DNA from: Phoenicimicrobium sp964438695
Lineage (GTDB): Bacteria; Atribacterota; Phoenicimicrobiia; Phoenicimicrobiales; Phoenicimicrobiaceae
DNA: 9,181 nt
Direction: 5' to 3'
Assembly: GCA_964438695.1 (NCBI GenBank)
Contig: CAYTKP010000034.1
Coordinates: 1 to 9,181, forward strand
Below the pieces are notes generated by a model. The model was not told the DNA's origin. It was given only the letters and a program-made list of their open reading frames with translations, and did not search any database. Made by a program: the position numbers and the translations under genes. Below, one piece after another: positions 1 to 5,879 of this stretch (its first letter is position 1; each line of letters begins with the position of its first letter).

Positions 1-30
1 AACAACTATTCACTAAATTGCTAATTAATC

Positions 31-54
31 GGAGAATTGGGGAATTGGGGAATT
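31..54. repeat. Octamer tandem array (GGRGAATT x3)
   Basis: Three back-to-back 8-base units are seen: GGAGAATT, GGGGAATT, GGGGAATT, followed by AATAG. The 13 bases at 28-40 are exactly the reverse complement of 6982-6994, which lies in a second octamer array. The array sits just upstream of the nadE ribosome site. Its function is unknown. No convincing promoter for nadE was found in bases 1-87. Confidence 0.7.
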
Positions 55-87
55 AATAGATTGATTTATTGGATAGGAGCTTAATTT

Positions 88-810
88 ATGGAAACTTTAA
101 CGCAAAAATTAACTAATTGGATAAAAAATAAAGTAATTACTGCAAAAGCTAAAGGAGTGATAATAGGACTAAGCGGAGGCATTGATTCTGCCGTGGTGGC
201 GATCTTATGTAAAAGAGCGTTTCCTGATAATACTTTAGCTTTAATTATGCCCTGTCATAGTCTAACTGAAGATATTGAATGTGCGCTAAGTTTTGCTAAA
301 AAATATGATATTTATTATAAAATAATTGATTTGTCAAAAATTTATGATTCATTTATATCTTTATTAGACGGAAAGGAAAAATATGCAAATTTTAAGCTGG
401 AAAAGGCAAATATAAAACCTCGATTAAGAATGATAACTTTATATTATTTTGCTAATAAATTAAATTATATAGTTGTAGGAACGGGAAATAAAAGTGAGAT
501 AACAATCGGATATTTTACTAAGTATGGTGATGGAGGAGTAGATATTTTACCCTTAGGCAATTTGTTAAAAAGTCAGGTTATAGAATTAGCAAAATATTTA
601 GAGATACCTTATGAAATTATCCAAAAACCACCTTCTGCTGGTCTTTGGAAAGGTCAAACTGATGAGGAAGAAATAGGAATAAGTTACAAACAATTAGACG
701 AGTATTTAAGAACTGGAAAATTAAATAATAAAATGATAGAAAAAAAGATTCAAGACAAAATAAATAAGAGTGCGCATAAACGGACTATTCCTGAAAAACC
801 TAACTTTTAA
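88..810 (+). CDS. nadE: NH3-dependent NAD(+) synthetase
   Basis: This enzyme adenylates nicotinic acid adenine dinucleotide with ATP and amidates it with ammonia to form NAD, the last step of NAD biosynthesis in the cytosol. The PP-loop ATP-binding motif SGGIDS lies at residues 29-34. Other family signatures are GTGNKSE (131-137), TKYGDGG (144-150) and PPSAGLWKGQTDE (181-193). At 240 residues it is the short synthetase-only form. There is no N-terminal glutaminase (nitrilase-like) domain, so it should use free ammonia or an amidotransferase partner encoded elsewhere. The ATG is supported by AGGAG at 75-79, eight bases upstream. It reads in the same direction as the ruv cluster, but a decayed insertion sequence and a promoter separate them, so it is probably a separate transcription unit. 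The function call is secure. Confidence 0.96.
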   Translation: METLTQKLTNWIKNKVITAKAKGVIIGLSGGIDSAVVAILCKRAFPDNTLALIMPCHSLTEDIECALSFAKKYDIYYKIIDLSKIYDSFISLLDGKEKYANFKLEKANIKPRLRMITLYYFANKLNYIVVGTGNKSEITIGYFTKYGDGGVDILPLGNLLKSQVIELAKYLEIPYEIIQKPPSAGLWKGQTDEEEIGISYKQLDEYLRTGKLNNKMIEKKIQDKINKSAHKRTIPEKPNF

Positions 811-826
811 ATAAAGTTATTAAATT

Positions 827-1061
827 TCAACCAGATTGTTTGTGCTTCCTCTTTTCCTCGTCCTGGAGAATTAGATTTTCTTTATTATTACCGAGGAAGG
901 GCAGCTTTCCATGCCTGCGGTATCGGGTGTACCAACGACTTAAATTATGTGATGAGATTTCCAGAACTCAGACGACTTCTTCTATGGTCTTCCCTGATGT
1001 TAGACTTTACCCAACTACCTCTTTTTAAATTATTGGGTGTATTGTTTTTTCTCAAAACCAT
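827..1061 (-). pseudogene. Decayed IS3-family OrfA (HTH transposase subunit)
   Basis: Read on the minus strand, this stretch gives an OrfA-like N-terminal half: EKKQYTQ-stop-FK, then EVVG-stop-SLTSGKTIEEVV-stop-VLEISSHNLSRW, followed by RYRRHGKLPFLGNN and a charged tail ending at a stop. The pattern QYTxEFKxEVV, SGKTIEEVA, ISSHNLSRW matches the helix-turn-helix of IS3-type OrfA proteins. Visible lesions are TAA at 1030-1032, apparent loss of one A in the run at 1022-1026 (a frameshift), TAA at 1007-1009, TGA at 968-970 and an early TGA at 827-829. The downstream part, including the leucine-zipper region and the DDE subunit OrfB, is missing. Only 16 bases separate the remnant from nadE. A 62-codon opening on the + strand over the same bases is a shadow of this remnant. 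The family call rests on motif recognition, not on a search. Confidence 0.75.
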
Positions 1062-1118
1062 TTATACTAAAGGAAATTACTGGCAAAATATTGATATAAA
1101 TTATGTTTTTCGTCTTTA

Positions 1119-1147
1119 TTGAAACTAGTCTTTTAATATGCTAAAAT
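1119..1147 (+). promoter_or_regulatory. Sigma70-type promoter for yebC-ruvC
   Basis: TTGAAA (1119-1124) and TAAAAT (1142-1147) are separated by exactly 17 bases. Each box matches the consensus at five of six positions. Transcription would start near 1154, giving a leader of about 50 bases before yebC. A perfect DnaA box lies at 1157-1165, just after the expected start point. Confidence 0.65.
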
Positions 1148-1156
1148 TATTTAAAA

Positions 1157-1165
1157 TTATCCACA
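1157..1165 (+). promoter_or_regulatory. Perfect DnaA-box 9-mer
   Basis: The sequence TTATCCACA matches the classical high-affinity DnaA box exactly. It overlaps the start of the predicted yebC-ruvC transcript, where a bound protein could affect initiation. It is a single site, with no cluster of boxes around it, so it is not an origin. A chance match in AT-rich DNA of this length is possible. Confidence 0.35.
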
Positions 1166-1206
1166 ATTAAAGTTTTATCAATTTTATATTTAAGGAGAAA
1201 TAGATT

Positions 1207-1971
1207 ATGTCTGGTCATTCAAAATGGAGCACAATTAAGAGAAAGAAAGGTAAAATGGATGCTCAAAGAGGTAAATTATTTACCAAATTAATTAGACTGA
1301 TAACTGTTGCTGCTCGTTTAGGAGGAGGAGACCCTGAAACTAATGTGAGACTAAAAGCTGCTATCCAACTAGCAAAAGAAAATAATATGCCTAATGAAAA
1401 TATTGAGAGAGCGATTAAAAGAGGAACTGGTGAAATTGAAGGAGTATCTTACGAAGAAGTAGTATATGAAGGTTACGGTCCGGGAGGGGTAGCAGTTTTG
1501 GTGGAAGCCTTAACGGATAACAGAAATCGAACAACTCCAGAAATCAGAAAAATATTTTCAAGGAACGGTGGTAATTTAGGTGAGAATGGTTGCGTTGCAT
1601 GGATGTTTGATAAAAGAGGTTATTTTATTTTTGAAAAAGAAATAATAGACGAAGAAAAAATTATTGATTTAGCTCTTAAAGCTGAAGCTGAAGATGTGCG
1701 GACCGATAAGCAGAATATTGAAGTGATTACTTTACCTGAAAATTACGAAAATTTTAATAACTTATTAAAAGAATATAATATCGATTGTTTACTAAAAGAA
1801 ATTACTTTAATTCCTAAAACTACAATAGATTTAGAGGGTAAAAAAGCTATGCAAATGCTTAACTTAATGGAACAATTAGAAGACCATGATGATGTACAAA
1901 AAGTTTATGCTAACTTTAATATAGATGATAAAATTATGGAAGAAATATCAACAAGTAAGGACAAATCGTGA
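1207..1971 (+). CDS. yebC: YebC/TACO1 family protein
   Basis: This is a member of the YebC/PmpR/TACO1 family. Members were long annotated as transcriptional regulators; more recent work links several bacterial and mitochondrial members to translation, helping ribosomes through difficult stretches such as polyproline. The N-terminus MSGHSKWSTIKRKKGKMDAQ is diagnostic. It is followed by KLFTKLIRLITVAARLGGGD (24-42) and the central GYGPGGVAVLVEALTDNRNR (89-108), then RKIFSRNGGNLGENGCVAWMF (114-134). At 254 residues it is close to the usual length of about 240-250, with a short Lys/Asp/Ser tail. The start is supported by AAGGAG at 1192-1197, nine bases from the ATG. Its stop overlaps the ruvC start by four bases, so the two are translationally coupled. 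A yebC-ruvC pairing is common in bacteria. Whether this copy acts in transcription or translation cannot be told here. Confidence 0.96.
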   Translation: MSGHSKWSTIKRKKGKMDAQRGKLFTKLIRLITVAARLGGGDPETNVRLKAAIQLAKENNMPNENIERAIKRGTGEIEGVSYEEVVYEGYGPGGVAVLVEALTDNRNRTTPEIRKIFSRNGGNLGENGCVAWMFDKRGYFIFEKEIIDEEKIIDLALKAEAEDVRTDKQNIEVITLPENYENFNNLLKEYNIDCLLKEITLIPKTTIDLEGKKAMQMLNLMEQLEDHDDVQKVYANFNIDDKIMEEISTSKDKS

Positions 1972-2438
1972 TTATATTAGGTATTGATCCTGGACTTACC
2001 CATATTGGATATGGTCTAATTCAGTACAAGAAGAAAGAAATTGCCTTAATTGATTATGGTTGCATAACTACTAATAAAAAAAATGCCTTTACTGTTCGAT
2101 TAAAAAAAATATATTATGAACTAAAGAAAATTATTGAAAAACATAACCCTCATGAAGTGGTTATAGAAGAGATATTTTTTAATAAAAATACTCGGACTGC
2201 ATTTATGGTAAGTAAAGTGAGTGGCGCGGTAGCTTTAACCGTTTCTTTAATCGGATTAGAGCTTTATGGATATACCCCCCTCCAGGTCAAGCAGGCAACT
2301 GTAGGAAATGGAAGAGCAGATAAATTCCAGGTCCAATCAATGGTTAAGATTCTGCTTAATTTACCCGAAATTCCTCGCCCTGACCATGCTGCAGATGCTT
2401 TAGCAGTAGCAATTTGTCACCTGCATACTAAGTATTAA
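1968..2438 (+). CDS. ruvC: Holliday junction endodeoxyribonuclease RuvC
   Basis: RuvC cuts Holliday junctions symmetrically while bound to the RuvAB branch-migration complex, producing nicked duplexes. It is a dimeric RNase H-fold nuclease using two metal ions. The sequence opens MIILGIDPGLTHIGYG, with the catalytic D7. E67 lies in VVIEE, and the C-terminal acidic pair position is RPDHAADALAVA, with H140 and D143. A His at the third ligand position, three residues before the final Asp, is like Thermus thermophilus RuvC; E. coli has Asp there. At 156 residues it is slightly shorter than the E. coli enzyme. It starts with GTG at 1968 inside the yebC stop codon, with TAAGGA at 1956-1961 as ribosome site, so it is probably translated by ribosomes finishing yebC. 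Confidence 0.96.
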   Translation: MIILGIDPGLTHIGYGLIQYKKKEIALIDYGCITTNKKNAFTVRLKKIYYELKKIIEKHNPHEVVIEEIFFNKNTRTAFMVSKVSGAVALTVSLIGLELYGYTPLQVKQATVGNGRADKFQVQSMVKILLNLPEIPRPDHAADALAVAICHLHTKY

Positions 2439-2449
2439 ATAGTATATCC

Positions 2450-2477
2450 CGTATATCGTGGGTTGTATCTCGTTAAG
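2450..2477. repeat. Degenerate heptamer array (YGTNNNN) after ruvC
   Basis: Four consecutive 7-base units are seen: CGTATAT, CGTGGGT, TGTATCT, CGTTAAG. Each begins with a pyrimidine followed by GT. The array lies just downstream of the ruvC stop. It is short and degenerate, so it is weaker than the array before the spoIID-like gene, but it has the same period. Confidence 0.4.
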
Positions 2478-2479
2478 AA

Positions 2480-2530
2480 TTAGTTGCCTGGTTAATTAGT
2501 CGAGGAATTAGCATCAAGCCAGTTAACTAA
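2480..2530 (+). repeat. Imperfect inverted repeat upstream of ruvA
   Basis: Bases 2480-2491 can pair with 2519-2530. Ten of twelve positions pair, with one two-base internal mismatch and a loop of 27 bases. There is no T run behind it, so it does not look like an intrinsic terminator. It ends 14 bases before the ruvA ribosome site and could be a leader hairpin or chance pairing. Confidence 0.35.
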
Positions 2531-2544
2531 ATAACTATTATTAT

Positions 2545-2560
2545 AGGAGATTTAAATTTG
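2545..2560 (+). promoter_or_regulatory. Ribosome site and TTG start of ruvA
   Basis: AGGAGA at 2545-2550 lies seven bases before TTG at 2558. The next in-frame ATG (2570) would leave 19 bases of spacing. The TTG start gives MISFMEG, which aligns with the MIGRLRG-type beginning of RuvA proteins. TTG is therefore preferred. Confidence 0.75.
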
Positions 2561-3148
2561 ATATCTTTTATGGAAGGAGTAGTTGATACAGTCGGAATAA
2601 ATTTTCTTATATTAAACGTAGGTAATATAGGCTATCAAATTAATATTCCCACTTATACTGATCTTCCGATAAAAGCCGGTGATAAAATTAAAATTTATAC
2701 TTATCTATATTTAAGAGAAGATAAAATAATGCTCTATGGATTTTTAACTAAAGAGGAAGAAAATTTTTTTGAATTGCTAATTAGTACACCAGGTGTTGGC
2801 CCAAAAGTAGGTTTGAGTGTTCTATCCAAAATGACACCAGATACTTTTAAAAAAGCAATTTTACAAGAAGATTTGGATTCAATTACTACAATAGCTGGAG
2901 TCGGTAATAAATTAGCAAAAAAAATAGTATTAGAGCTAAAAGAAAAGATAAGTAAGACCACTCTTTTTGAGATAAGTCCAGAAAAAAAATATAAACCAGA
3001 GATTATAGATGATGCTATAGATGCCCTTAAATCATTGGGTTATACTTATAAAAAAGCAAAAATGGCAGTGAAAAAAGCTCAAGAAAAAATTAATCGAGAA
3101 TTAACTCTTGAAGAACTAATTAAGGAATCTTTAAAAATTATAAAATAA
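2558..3148 (+). CDS. ruvA: Holliday junction branch migration protein RuvA
   Basis: RuvA tetramers bind the four-way junction and load the RuvB motors. The N-terminal OB-fold covers roughly residues 1-62 and ends LREDKIMLYGF, with the acidic pin residues E54 and D55 that sit at the crossover. Two helix-hairpin-helix DNA-binding motifs follow: PGVGPKVGLSVLS (78-90) and AGVGNKLAKKIVLELK (113-128). After a linker near 129-147, the C-terminal three-helix domain (about 149-196) is the part that contacts RuvB. Its 196 residues are the normal length. It starts with TTG behind a good AGGAGA site. It lies 119 bases after ruvC, not overlapping it, and 82 bases before ruvB. No independent sigma70 promoter was evident in the ruvC-ruvA spacer, so read-through from yebC-ruvC is likely. 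Confidence 0.96.
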   Translation: MISFMEGVVDTVGINFLILNVGNIGYQINIPTYTDLPIKAGDKIKIYTYLYLREDKIMLYGFLTKEEENFFELLISTPGVGPKVGLSVLSKMTPDTFKKAILQEDLDSITTIAGVGNKLAKKIVLELKEKISKTTLFEISPEKKYKPEIIDDAIDALKSLGYTYKKAKMAVKKAQEKINRELTLEELIKESLKIIK

Positions 3149-3179
3149 ATTTTAGTTATTAGTAGTTTTATATGTGAAC

Positions 3180-3188
3180 TGTTATAAT
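3180..3188 (+). promoter_or_regulatory. Possible extended -10 promoter for ruvB
   Basis: The ruvA-ruvB spacer contains TG, one base, then a perfect TATAAT (3183-3188), which is the extended -10 form. The -35 region about 17-18 bases upstream is poor. If active, transcription would start near 3195 and supply extra ruvB beyond read-through from ruvA. Confidence 0.4.
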
Positions 3189-3230
3189 CATTTTGCTAGA
3201 TGTTATCATAAACTTTAATGGAGAACTTTA

Positions 3231-4259
3231 ATGAAATTAAAAAAAGAAAAAACTATTGATTTAGGGTTAAGAAAAGAAGAACCAGATTTAGATATAAATT
3301 TAAGGCCAAAATTATTTACAGAGTTTATTGGTCAGGAAAATATCAGAAAGAATTTCAAGATTTACATCAGTGCTGCGCGGAAAAGAAAGGAACCTATTGA
3401 TCATATTCTTTTATATGGACCCCCGGGTTTAGGAAAAACCACTTTAGCTTATATAATATCTAAGGAAATGGGTGTAAATATTAAGATGACTTCCGGACCA
3501 GTAATAGAGAGAGCAGGAGATTTAGCGGCAATAATCACCAACTTACAAGAGAATGATGTTTTATTCATAGATGAGATTCACCGATTGAATCGGGCAGTAG
3601 AGGAAATATTATATCCAGCCATGGAAGATTTCGAGTTAGACATTTTAATTGGTAAAGGTCCAAGTGCGCGTTCTATTCGTATAAGTTTACCGAAATTTAC
3701 TCTTATTGGAGCAACTACTCGTACAGGGTTAATTACCTCGCCTTTAAGAAGTCGTTTCGGGGTTATAACTCGAGTTGGTTATTATCAAGAAAATGAATTA
3801 GAGCAGATAGTGTTAAGATCTTCTCAAATTCTAAGAGTTGAGATAACCAAGGAGGCAGCCAAGAAAATCGCAGAGAGATCAAGAGGAACTCCTCGTATTG
3901 CTAATAGGTTATTGCGAAGACTTCGTGATTATGCTCAGATAAAAGGTCGAGGGGTTATTACTGAAGAAATTGCTGATTTTGGTTTAAAGATGATGGAAAT
4001 TGATAGTTTTGGTTTATGTGATATAGACAAAAAATTACTACTTACTATAATAGAAAAATTTTCAGGTGGACCTGTGGGGCTGCAAACACTAGCAGCTTCC
4101 ATCAGTGAAGATGCTGATACTATTAGCGATGTATACGAACCTTATCTTTTACAAAAGGGTTTTATTCATCGAACTCCTAAAGGAAGAGTAGCAACAGATT
4201 TAACTTATAGATATTTTGGTAAGAAAAGGGAAGAGGATGTTCAGGGAAAATTATTATAG
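3231..4259 (+). CDS. ruvB: Holliday junction branch migration helicase RuvB
   Basis: RuvB is the hexameric AAA+ motor that pulls DNA through the RuvA-bound junction, hydrolysing ATP. Visible parts, in order, are the N-terminal LRPKLFTEFIGQENIRKN (24-41), Walker A GPPGLGKT (63-70), Walker B LFIDEIHRL (111-119), sensor 1 GATTR (160-164), the SPLRSRFG segment carrying the arginine-finger region (170-177), sensor 2 RGTPRIANRLLRR (218-230), and a C-terminal winged helix with GGPVGLQTLAASISEDADTI (279-298). Its 342 residues are the usual length. A TGGAGA site around 3219-3224 supports the ATG. It closes the yebC-ruvC-ruvA-ruvB group and is followed by a 198-base spacer with a heptamer array. Nothing looks truncated or substituted in the key motifs. 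Confidence 0.97.
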   Translation: MKLKKEKTIDLGLRKEEPDLDINLRPKLFTEFIGQENIRKNFKIYISAARKRKEPIDHILLYGPPGLGKTTLAYIISKEMGVNIKMTSGPVIERAGDLAAIITNLQENDVLFIDEIHRLNRAVEEILYPAMEDFELDILIGKGPSARSIRISLPKFTLIGATTRTGLITSPLRSRFGVITRVGYYQENELEQIVLRSSQILRVEITKEAAKKIAERSRGTPRIANRLLRRLRDYAQIKGRGVITEEIADFGLKMMEIDSFGLCDIDKKLLLTIIEKFSGGPVGLQTLAASISEDADTISDVYEPYLLQKGFIHRTPKGRVATDLTYRYFGKKREEDVQGKLL

Positions 4260-4324
4260 AAAATAACAGCGAATAATTGATGTTGTCTATTGCGTATCGA
4301 GTGTCGGGCGAAAGAAAATAGTAA

Positions 4325-4359
4325 CAGTAGGCAGGAGCCAGAATTCAGTATCCAGAAGA
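4325..4359. repeat. CAG heptamer array (CAGNNNN x5)
   Basis: Five consecutive 7-base units, all starting with CAG, are in perfect register: CAGTAGG, CAGGAGC, CAGAATT, CAGTATC, CAGAAGA. They lie in the 198-base gap between ruvB and the spoIID-like gene. The rest of the gap is A-rich, and no convincing promoter or terminator was seen in it. The period of seven would fit a codon-neutral, non-coding repeat; function is unknown. Confidence 0.65.
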
Positions 4360-4442
4360 AAGAGACAAAATGATACAAAAAAGAAGTCTAGCAATTGCTT
4401 TGAAGAAGAAAAAACGAAAAAACCAAAAGGCAAAATACGAAA

Positions 4443-4460
4443 GAGGTAGAAAATACATTG
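4443..4460 (+). promoter_or_regulatory. Ribosome site and TTG start of the spoIID-like gene
   Basis: GAGGT at 4443-4447 is followed ten bases later by TTG at 4458. This start places KKIDRRKYF directly before the hydrophobic stretch, giving a standard basic signal-peptide N-region. The first downstream in-frame ATG would remove the whole export signal, so TTG is preferred. Confidence 0.7.
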
Positions 4461-5858
4461 AAAAAGATAGATAGAAGAAAATATTTTTTATTTTTAGGGG
4501 TAGCTATTTTTTCACTGTTTATTATATTTATTAATAGTGTCTTAGCAGTAGAAAAACAGCCAATACTCCGAGTAGGGATTTTTTTAAATCAAGATGAAGT
4601 AAATATTAGCGGAGATGGCACTTTTAAGATTTATAATCTAAAAACAAAAGGACTTATAAGTGAAGAAAAAAATAAGATTATTAAGATATTACCCCATAAA
4701 AAAGGGATAGAAATATTAGGAATAGGAGTTTACTCTGGGCCATTAAATATTGTTCCAGTAGGAGACACAAAAATTTTGGTCATTAATAATGAGCAAAAGT
4801 ATCGATATAGAGGGAGTATTGAGGTAGCCATTGATAAAGAATATAACAATTTAGATGTAATCAATGTGATAGGAATTGAAGAGTACCTTTATGGCGTTAT
4901 GAAAAAAGAAATATCTCCTCGCTGGCCTATGGAGGTTTTAAAAGCTCAAGCAATTGCTGCCAGAACTTTTGCTATCTTTAATATGAATAAATATATTGAT
5001 AAGGGTTATAATCTTTGTGCTTCTACTAATAGTCAAGCTTATGGCGGAGTGAACCATGAAGATCCATTAACTAATAGAGCAGTTGATGAAACTAGAGGAT
5101 TGATTATGGTTTATAAAGGAAAACCAATTAATGCTGTATATCATTCTGACAGTGGAGGATATACTGAAGATAGTGAAAATGTATGGGGGGAATATGTTCC
5201 ATATCTAAGGAGTGTAAAATCAAAATACGAAGAAATTGTTTCACCCCCTCATCATAATTGGACTTATTCAATAAGCAAAAAAGATTTAGTAGATAAATTA
5301 AATAAACAAGGATATAAAATAAGTTCAGTGCTTTCAATCGAACCATTTGAAAAGACTAAAACTGGAAGAATAAGTAAATTAGCTTTTATTTCTGAAAGTA
5401 ACGAAGTTATTTATATAAAAACTAACGATTTTAGAAAATTGATTGGACCAGATTTAATTAGAAGTGCACTTTTTAAAATTATTCCAACAAGAGAAGAATC
5501 AGATGTCTTAAAAAATGTAGAAAACAATGAGACAACTAAAGAGAAACAAATTCAAAAAAAGTCAATAAAAGAAATTTTAGAGCAAAAAAAAGAATGGACT
5601 ATTAATGAATTAATCGAATTAATAAAAAAAAGAAGAGAGGAAGAAGAAAAAGAGCAGGAAAAAGAACAGGGGCTAGCCACAACAGAAACCACTAAGATCT
5701 TAAATGTTCCTTTAAGTTTTTTATTTTCTGGTTCCGGTAATGGACATGGAGTGGGAATGTCTCAATGGGGTGCTTATGGCATGGCTCTTCAAGGTTATAA
5801 ATATCAAGATATATTAAAATATTATTATCAAGGAATAAAGATTATTAAGAAATATTGA
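4458..5858 (+). CDS. Secreted SpoIID/LytB domain protein with a charged insert
   Basis: This is probably an exported peptidoglycan-acting protein of the SpoIID/LytB family; Bacillus SpoIID is a lytic transglycosylase that trims denuded glycan during engulfment. Residues 1-30 form a signal peptide: basic KKIDRRK, a hydrophobic core, and VLA before a likely cut after A30. The SpoIID domain core is clear: GIEEYLYGVMKKEISPRWP (139-157), EVLKAQAIAARTFA (159-172), AVYHSDSGGYTEDSENVWG (226-244), and a C-terminal GSGNGHGVGMSQWGAYGM (425-442). E151 is the candidate catalytic glutamate by alignment to SpoIID (inferred). Between FRKLIG/IIPT (325-344) and the GHGVGMSQWG block lies a Lys/Glu-rich, probably coiled-coil or disordered insert (about 345-412) that typical members lack. 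The protein alone does not prove sporulation, because non-spore-formers carry relatives. queA follows after 21 bases, suggesting co-transcription. Confidence 0.9.
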   Translation: MKKIDRRKYFLFLGVAIFSLFIIFINSVLAVEKQPILRVGIFLNQDEVNISGDGTFKIYNLKTKGLISEEKNKIIKILPHKKGIEILGIGVYSGPLNIVPVGDTKILVINNEQKYRYRGSIEVAIDKEYNNLDVINVIGIEEYLYGVMKKEISPRWPMEVLKAQAIAARTFAIFNMNKYIDKGYNLCASTNSQAYGGVNHEDPLTNRAVDETRGLIMVYKGKPINAVYHSDSGGYTEDSENVWGEYVPYLRSVKSKYEEIVSPPHHNWTYSISKKDLVDKLNKQGYKISSVLSIEPFEKTKTGRISKLAFISESNEVIYIKTNDFRKLIGPDLIRSALFKIIPTREESDVLKNVENNETTKEKQIQKKSIKEILEQKKEWTINELIELIKKRREEEEKEQEKEQGLATTETTKILNVPLSFLFSGSGNGHGVGMSQWGAYGMALQGYKYQDILKYYYQGIKIIKKY

Positions 5859-5879
5859 TATTATAGAAACGGGTTAGAA

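Noticed and set aside
840..1028. Plus-strand 62-codon opening between nadE and yebC
   Set aside because: The opposite strand reads as a decayed IS3-type OrfA over the same bases, and the plus-strand peptide has no recognisable features or ribosome site.
2734..2961. Minus-strand ORF inside ruvA, and similar antisense openings inside the spoIID-like gene, tgt and yajC
   Set aside because: Each is antisense to a well-supported gene, lacks a ribosome site and shows no family motif.
4370..4474. Small Lys/Arg-rich ORF of 34 codons before the spoIID-like gene
   Set aside because: It is only the A-rich spacer read in one frame, has a weak ribosome site, and overlaps the signal peptide start.
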